Source: Mycolicibacter sp. MU0083 (lineage in GTDB: Bacteria > Actinomycetota > Actinomycetes > Mycobacteriales > Mycobacteriaceae). Taken from it: DNA of 64,000 nucleotides. The DNA is taken from assembly GCF_963378075.1 (NCBI RefSeq), contig NZ_OY726394.1:1426001-1490000 (forward strand). Direction: 5' to 3'. Position 1 is the first letter of the stretch. Each line of letters opens with the position of its first letter. Positions 1 to 9,658 of the stretch are shown in pieces. The notes under the pieces are model-generated. The model was not told where the DNA came from. It did not search any database and saw only the letters and a program-made list of their open reading frames with translations. The position numbers and the translations under genes were made by a program.

Positions 1-617
1 GGGACCTGGGTGCACAGGTCCATGCCTGCGCACGCATCACCAAGGCTTCCGAACGCGCCGATTTCGTGCGCGCCGAATTCCGTCGGCTCAAGGTGCGGGT
101 CGACGACGCGACCGTCACCGCTCTGCTGGACGCGGTCGGTTCCGATATCCGCGAGTTGGCAGCGTCCTGTTCGCAGCTGGTGGCCGATACCGGCGGGCAC
201 GTCGATGCCCTCGCGGTACGGCGGTACCACAGCGGAAAAGCCGAGGTGACCGGGTTCGACATCGCCGATCGGGCCGTCGTCGGAGACATCGCCGGCGCCA
301 CCGAGGCGCTGCGGTGGGCGATGTTCCGCGGTGCCGCGCACGTGGTGCTGGCCGACGCGCTGGCCGAAGTGATCAACACCATCGCTCGAGTGGGCGCCCG
401 CTCCGGTGACGCCTACCGGCTGGCCGGTGAACTGGGGATGCCGCCGTGGCGGGTGCAACGGGCGCAGAAGCAGGCCAGGTACTGGTCGCGGGATTCGCTC
501 GCCGCCGCGGTACGGCTGGTCGCCACACTCAACGGCGACGTCAAAGGCGGCGCCGCCGATGCCGACTACGCACTGGAGACCGCGGTCCGCAGGGTCGCCG
601 AACTGGCCGACCGCTGA
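1..617 (+). CDS. holA: DNA polymerase III delta subunit, C-terminal part (cut by window edge)
   Basis: The reading frame is already open at base 3 and runs to TGA at 617, so the start lies outside the window. The visible 204 residues include the stretch [19 protein letters not shown] and a helical, Ala/Arg-rich C-terminal domain, matching the C-terminal part of mycobacterial HolA as I remember it. HolA opens the beta sliding clamp within the clamp-loader complex during replication. The next gene, rpsT, is convergent, the same arrangement as Rv2413c/Rv2412 in M. tuberculosis. The N-terminal ATPase-like domain is not visible. The assignment rests on frame, length and synteny. Confidence 0.9.
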   Translation, partial: DLGAQVHACARITKASERADFVRAEFRRLKVRVDDATVTALLDAVGSDIRELAASCSQLVADTGGHVDALAVRRYHSGKAEVTGFDIADRAVVGDIAGATEALRWAMFRGAAHVVLADALAEVINTIARVGARSGDAYRLAGELGMPPWRVQRAQKQARYWSRDSLAAAVRLVATLNGDVKGGAADADYALETAVRRVAELADR

Positions 618-635
618 CCGGCCGGGGCAACACAA

Positions 636-666
636 AGGCCCCTGTTCCGGGTGGAATCAGGGGCCT
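636..666. terminator. Bidirectional hairpin terminator between holA and rpsT
   Basis: AGGCCCCTG at 636-644 pairs with CAGGGGCCT at 658-666, and the inner TTCC/GGAA bases extend the stem around a one-base bulge. It lies 19 bases past the holA stop and 24 bases past the rpsT stop, so it can serve both converging genes. There is no U-tract, as is common in mycobacteria. Confidence 0.7.
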
Positions 667-689
667 GTGCCTGCGGGAAACCCGCCGGA

Positions 690-950
690 TCAGAGCTTGT
701 TGAGCGCCTGCGCCAGCGCCGACTTCTTGTTGGCGGCCTGGTTCTTGTGGATCACGCCCTTGCTGGCGGCCTTGTCCAGCTTGCGGCTGGTCGACACCAG
801 CAGCTCGCCGGCCTTGTCCTTGTCGCCGGCTGCGGCGGCCTCGCGGAAGGCGCGGATCGCGGTGCGCACCGCGGACTTCACCGACTGGTTGCGCAGCCGG
901 GCTCGCTCGTTGGTCCGGTTGCGCTTCACCTGCGACTTGATGTTGGCCAC
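690..950 (-). CDS. rpsT: 30S ribosomal protein S20
   Basis: An 86-residue basic protein beginning M(V)[17 protein letters not shown] and ending in a helical Lys/Ala-rich tail ([13 protein letters not shown]), the whole length of bacterial S20, which binds 16S rRNA and helps 30S assembly. The longer open frame has an ATG six codons upstream, but the family start is the GTG at 950-948. That GTG is preceded by GAAGGAA about 8 bases upstream, so I use it. It faces holA and shares its terminator. The gene is monocistronic here. Confidence 0.95.
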   Translation of the reverse strand: MANIKSQVKRNRTNERARLRNQSVKSAVRTAIRAFREAAAAGDKDKAGELLVSTSRKLDKAASKGVIHKNQAANKKSALAQALNKL

Positions 951-1050
951 GGAGTAATTCCTTCGCAAAAGCTTGAGTTGGGTTTACCTCCCGACGCGGG
1001 AGCAACAGCTGTTCAGGGTAGCAGCTGGCCCGGCAACTCCCCAACTCGAC

Positions 1051-1908
1051 TCAACCGCGCGCGGTCACCTCGACCCGATGCAGGTCGTCGCCGAGTTCGA
1101 TCGGTCCGTCGAACTCCGCGGCGGCCAGTTCCCGCCACTGCTCCTCCTGACCGGGTGCGATCGCCGGTATGTAGTGGGTCAGCACCAGGGTGCCCACGCC
1201 GGCCCGCCGGGCGGTTGCGGCGGCCTCGGCCACCGAGGAGTGGTAGTCGCAGATCTCCCGGATCCGCTGCTGGGGTAACGCCTCGACGATGTCTTTGCGG
1301 ATCACGGTGTGCACCAGCGCGCCCGCGCCGGCCGCCAGCTCGTCGAGGCTGTCGCAGGGCACGGTGTCACCGGCCAGTACCACCGACGCGGTCCCGTCGG
1401 CGTCGGTGTGTTCGATGCGGAACCCGATGGTCGGCGCCACCGGGCGGTGGTCGGTGGGGCCCACGGTGATCCGCACCCCGTCGCGGTCCCACACCTGACC
1501 GGTGGTGTGTTCGGACACCTCGACCGGCGGCGGCCCGGTCAGGTCGTCGTGGTGGGCCATCCGGTAGCCGATGTCGTAGCCGAACGCCCGCAGCATCGCC
1601 TCCACCACTTCCGCGGTGCCGGGCGGGCCGATGATCGGCAGTGGCGTGGCGTCGGGTCCGAACGTGGTGACCCATCGGGTGATGAGCAGATCACCCAGGT
1701 CGGCGATGTGGTCGCTGTGCAGGTGCGTCAGCAGCAGCGCCGAGACGGTGTTGGCCGAGCCGCCCGCCGCCGCCAGCCGCTGCAGCACCCCGCGGCCGCA
1801 GTCGATGAGGAGTTGCTGGCCGCCGGCGCGCACCAGGGTGGCGGGGCCGGCCCGGTTCGGGTCGGGGATCGGGCTTCCGGTGCCGAGCAGGGTGATCTCG
1901 ATGGTCAT
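1051..1908 (-). CDS. Metallo-beta-lactamase-fold hydrolase, ribonuclease Z-like
   Basis: 285 residues. The N-terminus [17 protein letters not shown] is typical of RNase Z/arylsulfatase-type beta-lactamase-fold enzymes, and HLHSDH at about residues 62-67 is the zinc-binding HxHxDH motif. Further metal ligands lie in VLAGDT and near LVLTHY. RNase Z trims tRNA 3' ends, but this branch (like Rv2407) lacks clear proof of that activity, so a general phosphodiesterase is possible. The ATG at 1908 is the only reasonable start. It is divergent from the CBS-domain gene at 2034. Confidence 0.8.
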   Translation of the reverse strand: MTIEITLLGTGSPIPDPNRAGPATLVRAGGQQLLIDCGRGVLQRLAAAGGSANTVSALLLTHLHSDHIADLGDLLITRWVTTFGPDATPLPIIGPPGTAEVVEAMLRAFGYDIGYRMAHHDDLTGPPPVEVSEHTTGQVWDRDGVRITVGPTDHRPVAPTIGFRIEHTDADGTASVVLAGDTVPCDSLDELAAGAGALVHTVIRKDIVEALPQQRIREICDYHSSVAEAAATARRAGVGTLVLTHYIPAIAPGQEEQWRELAAAEFDGPIELGDDLHRVEVTARG

Positions 1909-2033
1909 GGCGTCACATATGCCACAAACACCGGGCGCGCGCCACGTGAATGCTCAGTTTCGGGATGGCCGCCCCGCATCGGCCCAAATGGCCTAGCCTG
2001 GTGTGAAGTAGATCACTACGTCGGGAGGCATTC

Positions 2034-2462
2034 ATGCGGATCGCGGACGTATTGCGAAACAAGGGTGCGGCGGTGGTGACCATCCACCCCGACGCCACCG
2101 TCATGGAGTTGATCGCGGGTCTGGCCGAACACAACATCGGCGCGATGGTGGTGATCGGACCCGGCGGTCTGGAGGGCGTGGCCTCCGAGCGCGACGTGGT
2201 GCGCCAACTGCAGGTTCACGGCGCCAGTCTGTTGCCCCGACCGGTATCGGCGATCATGACCCGCCTGGTGGCGACGTGCAGCAAGACCGACTCCGCCGAC
2301 GACGTGAGCATCTTGATGACCGAGCACCGGGCGCGTCACATCCCGGTGCTCGAAGACGGCCGGTTGGCCGGCATCGTCAGTATCGGCGACATCGTGAAGT
2401 CCCGGATGGAAGAACTGCAGGCCGAGCACGCGCAGCTGCGCTCCTACATCAGCCAGGGATAG
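2034..2462 (+). CDS. CBS-domain protein (Rv2406c-like)
   Basis: A 142-residue protein made almost entirely of a CBS pair: repeat 1 around residues 10-65 (ATVMELIAGLAEHNIGAMVV then ERDVVRQL) and repeat 2 around 75-130 (ARHIPVLEDGRLAGIVSIGD). Such stand-alone Bateman modules bind adenine nucleotides and act as energy sensors; the partner is unknown. The ATG at 2034 follows GGGAGG with 5 bases between, a strong ribosome site. It is divergent from the RNase Z-like gene and converges on the PemK-like gene. Confidence 0.85.
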   Translation: MRIADVLRNKGAAVVTIHPDATVMELIAGLAEHNIGAMVVIGPGGLEGVASERDVVRQLQVHGASLLPRPVSAIMTRLVATCSKTDSADDVSILMTEHRARHIPVLEDGRLAGIVSIGDIVKSRMEELQAEHAQLRSYISQG

Positions 2463-2490
2463 CCGCGCCGGACCGGCGCGGTCGGTGCGA

Positions 2491-3105
2491 TCAGCTCCAC
2501 GAATACTCGCTGCGCAGCCGGGCGGCCACCGCGTCGAACATCGGCCGGGGCAGGATGGCGCCCTCGCGGCGGATGGACTCCTCGGGGACATCGAGCACCC
2601 GATCCAGCCGTACCCAGCTGAGCCGGTGGGAGTCGTCCCAGGTACCCGACCCGATCCCGACCCAGTTGGTGTCGTCGGCGTGCCGTTCCCGGCTGGACAG
2701 CATCAGGCCGAGCAGCATGCTGCGGTCGCGGCCGACGACCAGCACCGGGCGGTCTTTGCCATGGTCGGGCTCGTCCTCGTAGGCCACCCAGGTCCAGACG
2801 ATCTCGCCCGGGTCGGCACGTCCGTTGAGGTCGGGGGCGTAGGCGATCCGGCGGGCGCGGTGCGCGGTGGGGGTACTGCGGTGGGTCACCGGGCGACCCG
2901 CGGGGATCTCCGGGGTGGGTCCTGGCGCGCCGCCACTGAGTACCTCCAGACCGATCTTGATGCCCTGCTCGATGCCCCGTTGGATGCGTTGTTGCACCAC
3001 CGGTGTCTGTTCGAGTTGGCGGATGAACCGTGGGGCCTCGTTGAAGACCAGGTTCTCCGCGAATCGTTGCACCGTCCGCCATGGGATCTTCCGCGGGGAA
3101 GCCAT
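2491..3105 (-). CDS. PemK/MazF-fold domain protein (Rv2405-like)
   Basis: 204 residues. The N-terminal half (about 1-95) is helical and basic. The C-terminal half contains GEIVWTWVAYED followed by KDRPVLVVGRD, the barrel signature of PemK/MazF-like proteins, and a WDDSHRLSWVRLDRVLDV strand region. Family toxins cleave mRNA, but this protein is longer than usual, has an extra N-terminal domain and no antitoxin gene beside it, so a conserved non-toxin role is at least as likely. The ATG at 3105 is used; no better start is visible. Confidence 0.7.
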   Translation of the reverse strand: MASPRKIPWRTVQRFAENLVFNEAPRFIRQLEQTPVVQQRIQRGIEQGIKIGLEVLSGGAPGPTPEIPAGRPVTHRSTPTAHRARRIAYAPDLNGRADPGEIVWTWVAYEDEPDHGKDRPVLVVGRDRSMLLGLMLSSRERHADDTNWVGIGSGTWDDSHRLSWVRLDRVLDVPEESIRREGAILPRPMFDAVAARLRSEYSWS

Positions 3106-3383
3106 GTTCGCAGCATAGGCGACCTGACGTCGCGGCCGCGTTCCGTTGCCGCGTGCGCAACGGTGGTCGGACAGGAAACTTTACGAAAACTGATGCGCCG
3201 CTTGCATTGTCCCTAGATCCGCATCGGCGTAGGGTCCGAGAAATAGCCGTTCCCGCCGGCAGGTGGCCCAGCGGCGGAACCGTGCAGTGCCGGGAGGCCC
3301 GTTTGGTGACGACGAGATCGCTCGCCCGAGCGCGAGCCGCAGCTTCAGCGTTCTGATTCCCTACCGATAACGGAACCAAAATC

Positions 3384-4049
3384 ATGAATTACCACAACGA
3401 TCTTCGACGGGGGGTAGCCGCCGGAATCGTCGCCGTCACGGGACTATCCGTCGGCGCACTGGCCGTCGTCGGCATCTGTGACCACGCCGATCTGGTCGCG
3501 CAGCGTGACATCCTGCTGGTCGGTGCCGCCGATGGCCCGCATCAGGACCTGATCGACGCGCAGGTCGGTCTGGACCACCAGCAATTCCTCAACGACGTAG
3601 CGCTGCAGCAGAGCATCTACTCCTGGGCTCTGGAACCGACCGCCGACGGCGGCCTCGGGCTCACCGATTCCGCACTGCTCTTTCCGGGCGACGCCGACGA
3701 CCCGGCGGACAGTCTGTTCAACGGGGCGTTCTCCCGGTTCACCGAGGCCGACCTGGTCGGCCAGGCCCTGATGCAGGCGCAACTGGATCACCTCCTCGGG
3801 GTGAACCAGGGGCTCGGGGACGGCGGCTACGAGTCGGCCATCGGCCAGCAGCTCTACGACGACCTCAGCGGTGCCGGCATCGGTCCCGACACCGACCTCG
3901 GGGCGGATCTGGCGAACCTGATCGACCCGGCGACCGTCGTCAGCGCCAGTGGCTTCCAGGATGCGTTGATGGCCCTGCAAGCCGACTTGATGCAGACCGC
4001 CTGGAGTGACCTGTTCGGCATGTTCGGTGTGGCCGATGTAACTCCCTAG
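3384..4049 (+). CDS. Secreted acidic orphan protein
   Basis: 221 residues that I do not recognise. A short basic start (MNYHNDLRRG) is followed by a hydrophobic stretch of about 24 residues (residues 11-34) with a possible signal-peptidase site near residue 32. The mature part is acidic, rich in Asp, Gly, Leu and Gln, and predicted helical, with no catalytic motif. No clear Shine-Dalgarno precedes the ATG. It lies upstream of a second small exported orphan (4270-4794) on the same strand, with a promoter-like sequence between them. The 278 bases upstream hold no other gene I can support. Confidence 0.55.
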   Translation: MNYHNDLRRGVAAGIVAVTGLSVGALAVVGICDHADLVAQRDILLVGAADGPHQDLIDAQVGLDHQQFLNDVALQQSIYSWALEPTADGGLGLTDSALLFPGDADDPADSLFNGAFSRFTEADLVGQALMQAQLDHLLGVNQGLGDGGYESAIGQQLYDDLSGAGIGPDTDLGADLANLIDPATVVSASGFQDALMALQADLMQTAWSDLFGMFGVADVTP

Positions 4050-4145
4050 CCGGAGGCCGCGGCACGGCCGGGCGATCCATCCGCACCGGCCGCTACCAGC
4101 GGATAGCGGGTGTAAATGATCCGCTGGCCAGCTAGTAAGTGAATC

Positions 4146-4175
4146 TTGACTCTATTCACAGTCTGCTGTTAGATT
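4146..4175 (+). promoter_or_regulatory. Candidate SigA-type promoter for the 4270 gene
   Basis: TTGACT at 4146-4151 is a near-perfect -35 element. TAGATT at 4170-4175 (18-base spacer) or TTAGAT one base earlier (17-base spacer) can serve as -10. The promoter would leave a leader of about 85 bases before the ATG at 4270. Confidence 0.4.
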
Positions 4176-4269
4176 TAGGCATCTTTACGGCAATGCTGCT
4201 GGGGGAGTAGTCGGCGGGGCGTCATCGTGGCGTCGGCTTGCAGCGCGATACATAGTGGGGGAAACGATC

Positions 4270-4794
4270 ATGCGTAAGTTCGGAGTGCTCACCGGTCTGG
4301 CGGCCGGTGCCGCCATTGCCCTGACGCCGCTGGCGTCGGCGGCGGACGACGAATTCGACTTCAACAGCATTCTGGCGGGCGAGATCCAGTCGATGAACTT
4401 CCTGTTCGAGACCGGGGCGATGTTGGCCGGCGTCGACTCCGACGACATCGTCAAGGCCGACGGCGCGTTCGATACCCTCAGCCCCGACAGCACCGACAAC
4501 GAGGCGTTCCTGTCGTTGCTCTACGGCTTCAACCCGGACAACGTGGCATCGGTACCGGGCGCCTACGGCCTGTTCAACGGCGCGACGATCAACTTCTACG
4601 ACGCCTTCAACGTCGGGTTGTATGCGGTGTTGAACGACGGTGACTTGATCACCGCGGAGGATCTGCTGGGCTCGTCGGCCAACATCGAGGCCGCGCTGGA
4701 AGGTGGCACCGTGGCGGACGCCGTCGGCTACTTCCTGGAGCAGGGTGTCAACGACATCTTCGGTTACTTCGACTTCGGGACTATCGAGGTCTAG
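4270..4794 (+). CDS. Small exported orphan protein
   Basis: 174 residues of unknown function. A classical Sec signal peptide is visible: MRK, then a hydrophobic core, then an LASA-AD cleavage site at about residue 25. The mature protein is acidic (many Asp/Glu/Asn) with aromatic clusters (NFYDAFNVGLYAVL). An in-frame GTG exists at 4255, but GGGGGA at 4256-4261 sits 8 bases before the ATG at 4270 and the signal peptide begins there. A strong intrinsic terminator follows immediately. Confidence 0.6.
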   Translation: MRKFGVLTGLAAGAAIALTPLASAADDEFDFNSILAGEIQSMNFLFETGAMLAGVDSDDIVKADGAFDTLSPDSTDNEAFLSLLYGFNPDNVASVPGAYGLFNGATINFYDAFNVGLYAVLNDGDLITAEDLLGSSANIEAALEGGTVADAVGYFLEQGVNDIFGYFDFGTIEV

Positions 4795-4811
4795 TTTTCG
4801 CTCGGAAACGC

Positions 4812-4846
4812 AAACCCCCGAAGACGCGTCTTCGGGGGTTTCGTTT
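4812..4846 (+). terminator. Strong intrinsic terminator
   Basis: A perfect 15-base inverted repeat, AAACCCCCGAAGACG at 4812-4826 and its complement at 4827-4841, is followed by a T-rich run (TTTCGTTTT). It lies 18 bases after the stop of the exported orphan and insulates lepA from it. Confidence 0.9.
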
Positions 4847-4905
4847 TGCGGGCCCCGCCTCGCTACCCTGACTAGGCAGTAGGCACCACCACCCGCCCGT
4901 TCACC

Positions 4906-4919
4906 AGGAGATTCCCATC
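4906..4919 (+). promoter_or_regulatory. lepA ribosome binding site and apparent ATC start codon
   Basis: AGGAG at 4906-4910 is followed after six bases by ATC (4917-4919), which begins the conserved LepA N-terminus ISSFADQTF. In the same frame a TGA lies at 4869-4871. From there to the ATG at 5019, which is beyond the P-loop, there is no ATG, GTG or TTG codon. Initiation at ATC, or less likely at the ATT at 4911, is therefore required. Confidence 0.75.
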
Positions 4920-6761
4920 AGCAGTTTCGCCGACCAGACCTTCACCGCGCCGGCGCAGATACGGAACTTCTGCATCATCGCTCACATCGACCACGGCAAA
5001 TCCACCCTGGCCGACCGGATGCTGCAGCTCACCGGCGTCGTCGACGACCGATCGATGCGGGCCCAGTACCTCGACCGGATGGACATCGAACGGGAGCGCG
5101 GCATCACCATCAAGGCGCAGAACGTGCGCCTGCCGTGGACGTTCAACGACGAGCAGTTCGTCCTGCACCTGATCGACACCCCCGGCCACGTCGACTTCAC
5201 CTACGAGGTGTCGCGCGCACTGGAGGCCTGCGAGGGTGCCATCCTGCTGGTCGACGCCGCCCAGGGCATCGAGGCCCAGACACTGGCCAACCTGTATCTG
5301 GCGCTGGACCGCGACCTGACCATCATCCCGGTACTGAACAAGATCGACCTGCCCGCCGCCGACCCGGAGCGCTACGCCGCCGAACTGGCCCACATCATCG
5401 GCTGCGAACCCGGCGACGTGCTCAAGGTGTCGGGCAAGACCGGCGAGGGCGTGGCCGAACTGCTCGACGAAGTCGTCAAGCACGTGCCGGCGCCCACCGG
5501 CGACGCCGACGCGCCCACCCGGGCGATGATCTTCGACTCCGTCTACGACATCTACCGCGGCGTGGTCACCTATGTCCGTGTCGTCGACGGCAAGATCACC
5601 CCGCGCGAGAAGATCGCGATGATGTCCACCGGCGCCACCCATGAACTGCTCGAGGTCGGGATCGTCTCCCCGGAACCCAAGGCGGCCAGGGGACTCGGCG
5701 TCGGCGAGGTCGGCTACCTGATCACCGGTGTGAAAGACGTGCGGCAATCGAAGGTCGGCGACACCGTCACCACCGCGCGCGGCGGTGCGGCCGAGGCGCT
5801 GACCGGCTACCGCGAGCCCAAACCGATGGTCTATTCCGGGCTGTACCCGGTGGACGGGTCGGACTACCCGAACCTGCGTGATGCCCTGGACAAGTTGCAG
5901 CTCAACGACGCCGCGTTGACCTACGAGCCGGAGACCTCGGTGGCGTTGGGCTTCGGCTTCCGGTGTGGCTTCCTGGGCCTGCTGCACATGGAGATCACCC
6001 GGGAGCGCCTGGAACGCGAGTTCGACCTGGACCTGATCTCCACCTCGCCCAACGTGGTCTACCGGGTGATCGCCGAGGATGGCAGCGAGATCGTCGTCAC
6101 CAACCCGTCGGACTGGCCGGAAGGCAAGATCCGCACCGTCTTCGAACCGGTCGTCAAGACCACCGTGATCGCGCCGAGTGAATTCGTCGGCACCATCATG
6201 GAACTGTGCCAGTCTCGGCGCGGCGAACTGGGCGGCATGGACTACCTCTCGCCGGAGCGCGTGGAACTGCGCTACACGATGCCGTTGGGCGAGATCATCT
6301 TCGACTTCTTCGATTCGCTGAAGTCGCGCACCCGCGGCTACGCCAGCCTGGACTACGAGGAGGCCGGGGAGCAGGAGGCCGACCTGGTCAAGGTCGACAT
6401 CCTGTTGCAGGGCGAGGCGGTGGACGCCTTCAGTGCGATCGTGCACAAGGACTCGGCTTCGGCCTACGGCAACAAGATGACCACCAAGCTCAAGGAATTG
6501 ATCCCGCGCCAGCAGTTCGAAGTGCCGGTGCAGGCCGCGATCGGATCGAAGATCATTGCCCGGGAAAACATTCGGGCCATCCGCAAGGACGTGCTGTCGA
6601 AGTGCTACGGCGGTGACATCACCCGCAAGCGCAAACTGCTGGAAAAGCAGAAAGAGGGCAAGAAGCGGATGAAGACCATCGGGCGCGTCGACGTGCCGCA
6701 GGAGGCGTTCGTGGCGGCGTTGTCCACCGATGCCGCCGGGGACAAGGCCAAGAAGCAGTGA
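4917..6761 (+). CDS. lepA: Elongation factor 4 (LepA GTPase)
   Basis: 614 residues from the ATC at 4917. LepA is a ribosome-associated GTPase linked to translocation quality control and 30S biogenesis. The order is canonical: G1 P-loop AHIDHGKST (about 24-32), switch I with RGITIKAQ, G3 DTPGH, G4 NKID, domain II, an EF-G-like domain, and the LepA-specific C-terminus with [23 protein letters not shown]. Starting at the first ATG (5019) would delete the P-loop, so the protein must start earlier. See the separate start-site entry. The lppR gene overlaps its stop codon and is probably co-transcribed. Confidence 0.96.
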   Translation: MSSFADQTFTAPAQIRNFCIIAHIDHGKSTLADRMLQLTGVVDDRSMRAQYLDRMDIERERGITIKAQNVRLPWTFNDEQFVLHLIDTPGHVDFTYEVSRALEACEGAILLVDAAQGIEAQTLANLYLALDRDLTIIPVLNKIDLPAADPERYAAELAHIIGCEPGDVLKVSGKTGEGVAELLDEVVKHVPAPTGDADAPTRAMIFDSVYDIYRGVVTYVRVVDGKITPREKIAMMSTGATHELLEVGIVSPEPKAARGLGVGEVGYLITGVKDVRQSKVGDTVTTARGGAAEALTGYREPKPMVYSGLYPVDGSDYPNLRDALDKLQLNDAALTYEPETSVALGFGFRCGFLGLLHMEITRERLEREFDLDLISTSPNVVYRVIAEDGSEIVVTNPSDWPEGKIRTVFEPVVKTTVIAPSEFVGTIMELCQSRRGELGGMDYLSPERVELRYTMPLGEIIFDFFDSLKSRTRGYASLDYEEAGEQEADLVKVDILLQGEAVDAFSAIVHKDSASAYGNKMTTKLKELIPRQQFEVPVQAAIGSKIIARENIRAIRKDVLSKCYGGDITRKRKLLEKQKEGKKRMKTIGRVDVPQEAFVAALSTDAAGDKAKKQ

Positions 6762-7519
6762 TCGCCCGGGCAGTAGCGGTCGCAGCGGGTGCGCTGGCGG
6801 TCGTGCTGCCCGTCGGCGGATGCACCACGGTGGTCACCGGAGCCGTCCGGCCCGCACCCGATCTGGCGCCGACCCCGGTGACCGGGATGGCGGTGCGGCA
6901 GGTGCTGCTCGACGACGCCGAGTTGTCGAAGCTCGCCGGCCAACCCTTCCGCAGTGATCCCTCCCTGCCGCCGCGCTTCGGCGGTCTCGACGAACTACCC
7001 GACGGCTGGGAATCGGCCGAACCGCACGACTGCATCGGTGCCGCGGTCGGGGGCCAGCGCGAGGTCTACAGCTCCGGCGGAGTGCGCGACGTGGCGCACG
7101 AGTTCTGGGACAGCACCAGCGAGGACTCGCCGCTGACCGGTGTGGCCGAGGCGGTGATCGCGTTGGGCAGTGCGGCCGACGCCGACGCGCTCTTCGAGGA
7201 GTTCGCGCGCCGGTGGGGCAGTTGCGACGGGGCTGTGGTGATCCGCGACGGCGGAGCGGATGACGAGACGTCCGGGGAGGTCACCGACGTCGCCAACGAC
7301 GGCACCGTGCTCACCGCCGTCGTGCACACCACGGTGGACGGCGATGCGGGACTGCGGGTTTCGCGGGCGCTGGCGGTACGGGTGAACTGCATCGTCGACG
7401 TCGACGTGTTCTGGTTCGCCGATGAGGACGACGAATCGGCGGTACCGCCCGCCGGGGACACCACCGCGGCCGACCTGGCCCGGGCGATGCTGGACAAGGT
7501 TCGCAGCCTGACCGGCTAA
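6758..7519 (+). CDS. lppR: Lipoprotein with PknH-like extracellular sensor domain
   Basis: 253 residues. The signal peptide ends in a lipobox, LPVGGC, with the acylated Cys at about residue 22, so the protein is anchored outside the membrane. The mature region resembles the extracellular sensor domain of mycobacterial PknH and related lipoproteins. Conserved Cys lie near 92, 148 and 209 (HDCIG, GSCDG, VNCIV), which in this family form disulfides. The GTG at 6758 overlaps the lepA stop (GTGA), matching the lepA-lppR order in M. tuberculosis. The ligand is unknown. Confidence 0.8.
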   Translation: MIARAVAVAAGALAVVLPVGGCTTVVTGAVRPAPDLAPTPVTGMAVRQVLLDDAELSKLAGQPFRSDPSLPPRFGGLDELPDGWESAEPHDCIGAAVGGQREVYSSGGVRDVAHEFWDSTSEDSPLTGVAEAVIALGSAADADALFEEFARRWGSCDGAVVIRDGGADDETSGEVTDVANDGTVLTAVVHTTVDGDAGLRVSRALAVRVNCIVDVDVFWFADEDDESAVPPAGDTTAADLARAMLDKVRSLTG

Positions 7520-7546
7520 ACCCCGCCGAACGCCAACGCGCTGGTG

Positions 7547-9598
7547 CTACATCGGCGCATTCGCGGGCTGGAAACCTCCGGTGGAATCGGCTTCTTCCTC
7601 GGCGCGGATCACGTGGACGACCGCGTTGATCAGCGCCAGGTGGGTGAACGCCTGCGGGAAGTTGCCCAGGTGCCGCCCGGTACGGGGTTCGATCTCCTCG
7701 GCGTAGAGGTGCAGCGGGCTGGCGAACGACAACAGTCGCTCGCACAGATGCTTGGCCCGGCTGATCTCGCCGATCTCCACCAACGCCGAAACCAGCCAGA
7801 ACGAGCAGATCGTGAAGGCGCCTTCGGCCCCGGACAGACCGTCGTCGGTCTCCTCGGTGCGGTACCGCAGTACCAGGCCGTCCTCGGTGAGTTCGTCGGC
7901 GATCGCCATCACCGTGGCGCGCACCCGCGGGTCGTCGGCCGGCAGGAACCGGGTCAGCACCACCAGCAGCAACGAGGCGTCGAGCGCATCGGTGCCGTAT
8001 GCCTGGGTCAGCACCCCGCGAGAATCGACCCCATGCTCCAGCACGTCGGCCTTGATCTCCTCGGCGATCGCCCGCCACTGCTTGGCATAGGACACCTCGC
8101 CCTGCAATTCGGCGAGCTTCGACCCGCGGTCCAGCGCCACCCAGCACATCACCTTCGACGACGTGAAATGCTTCGGCTCGCCGCGCACCTCCCAGATGCC
8201 GCGGTCGGGTTCGCGCCAGTGTTTGATGGCCTCCTCCACCTGGCGTTTGAGCACCGGCCACAGGGTTTCGGGGATCTGCTCGCGGGATCTCGCGTGCAGG
8301 TACACCGAGTCGAGCATGGTGCCCCAGATGTCGTGCTGTTCCTGGTTGAACGCGCCGTTGCCGATCCGGACCGGTCGAGCGTTGTCATAGCCGGACAGGT
8401 GATCCAATTCCTGCTCGGCCAGCTCGTGTTCCCCGCCGACCCCGTACATCACCTGCAGGGGATGCTGCTGTCCGTTGTTGACACCCGACACGTCGGCGAT
8501 GAACGAGAAGAAGTCGTCGGCCTCGCGGTCCAACCCCAACGTGTACAGACCCCACAGGGTGAACGCCGAATCGCGCACCCAGCTGTACCGGTAGTCCCAA
8601 TTCCGTTCCCCCTGAGGGGTTTCCGGCAGGGATGTGGTGGGTGCAGCCAGCAGCGCGCCGGTCGGCGAATAGGTCAGTCCCTTCAACGTCAGCGCGCTGC
8701 GCTGCAGATACACCCGCCACGGATGGTCCGGGAAATTGCCGATGTTGATCCACTGCCGCCAGCACTCGGTGGTGTTCCACATCTTGTCGGCGGCTTCGGC
8801 ATAGCTCTGCGGTGCCGGATGCCTCGACCAGCTCAACGCGACGAAGACGTCGTCGCCCTCGGTCAGCCGGGTACGGGCCCGGGCTTCGCGGCCCTCCAGG
8901 CCCAGCCGCAGGTTCGTCGTCAACCGCAGTGTCGGATGCGAGTCCGGATTGTGGCGGGCACGGGCGATCGCCTCGCCGTAGGCGTTGGCGGAGTACTCCC
9001 AGGTGGCACTGGTGCGGTGATAGTCGAAGGCCGGCTCACAGCTCATGGTCAATTCGACGGTGCCGCTGACGCACCGCACCGTGCGCAGCAGGATGTGCTC
9101 GGCATCCCAATCGGTGGGAGTCCGCCGATGGGTCTGAGACCGTGCCTCGATGTCGTGCCACTTGCCCATCACCAGCGCGTCGCGCACGATCAGCCAACCG
9201 GTGTGGGTCTGCCAGGTGGTCTCCATGATCGGACTGCCGGGCAGGTAGCGGCGTGCCGCCGGCACCGACACCCCGTAGGGCCCGAGCCGGAAGTGCCCGG
9301 CGCTGCGGTCTAAGAGTGCACCGAAGACACTGGGGGAATCCGGGCGCGGAACGCACATCCACTCCACCGAACCGGCCGCGGAGATCAAGCAGGTGTTCTC
9401 GCAGTCGGACAGGAACGCGTAGTCGGCGATCGGCGGAAACGGATTCCGTACCTGATTGGTCGCCGCGGCATAGGGGACCGGTGCCGTCGCGGACAGCGGC
9501 GGCACCGGCGGGATGGCGGTCTCGGTCGCTGCCGTTGCGCCGCTGTGCGTCGCTGATGTCTTGGCGGGTGCATCGCCCGGTGGGGTGTGCAGGTCCAT
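7547..9598 (-). CDS. GH15-type trehalase
   Basis: 683 residues. An N-terminal Pro/Ala-rich tail of about 50 residues precedes ADYAFLSDCENTCLISAAGS, the typical start of the GH15 glucoamylase-like family. The alpha/alpha-barrel motifs RNWDYRYSWVRDSAFTLW (about residue 330) and the acidic cluster GLSGAEGAFTICSFWLV follow. Rv2402 and its M. smegmatis counterpart, in the same genomic place, are the characterised mycobacterial trehalases, hydrolysing trehalose to two glucoses, so the same role is inferred. There is no signal peptide, so it is probably cytoplasmic. It is convergent with lppR. Confidence 0.85.
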   Translation of the reverse strand: MDLHTPPGDAPAKTSATHSGATAATETAIPPVPPLSATAPVPYAAATNQVRNPFPPIADYAFLSDCENTCLISAAGSVEWMCVPRPDSPSVFGALLDRSAGHFRLGPYGVSVPAARRYLPGSPIMETTWQTHTGWLIVRDALVMGKWHDIEARSQTHRRTPTDWDAEHILLRTVRCVSGTVELTMSCEPAFDYHRTSATWEYSANAYGEAIARARHNPDSHPTLRLTTNLRLGLEGREARARTRLTEGDDVFVALSWSRHPAPQSYAEAADKMWNTTECWRQWINIGNFPDHPWRVYLQRSALTLKGLTYSPTGALLAAPTTSLPETPQGERNWDYRYSWVRDSAFTLWGLYTLGLDREADDFFSFIADVSGVNNGQQHPLQVMYGVGGEHELAEQELDHLSGYDNARPVRIGNGAFNQEQHDIWGTMLDSVYLHARSREQIPETLWPVLKRQVEEAIKHWREPDRGIWEVRGEPKHFTSSKVMCWVALDRGSKLAELQGEVSYAKQWRAIAEEIKADVLEHGVDSRGVLTQAYGTDALDASLLLVVLTRFLPADDPRVRATVMAIADELTEDGLVLRYRTEETDDGLSGAEGAFTICSFWLVSALVEIGEISRAKHLCERLLSFASPLHLYAEEIEPRTGRHLGNFPQAFTHLALINAVVHVIRAEEEADSTGGFQPANAPM

Positions 9599-9658
9599 GC
9601 GGCCATCATCGCTGGACTCTTGCCGTCACGTCTACCCGAATCGGTCGACGCCGGCGAG

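Noticed and set aside
2491..3105. Toxin-antitoxin module
   Set aside because: The PemK-like protein has no antitoxin ORF on either side and carries an extra N-terminal domain, so no module is claimed.
4168..4190. Possible IdeR box (TTAGATTTAGGC...) upstream of the 4270 gene
   Set aside because: Only about 9 of 19 positions match in the best register, and the half-sites are one base out of phase.
4872..6446. 524-residue minus-strand open frame over lepA
   Set aside because: Codon-mirror of the highly conserved lepA; repetitive shadow composition.
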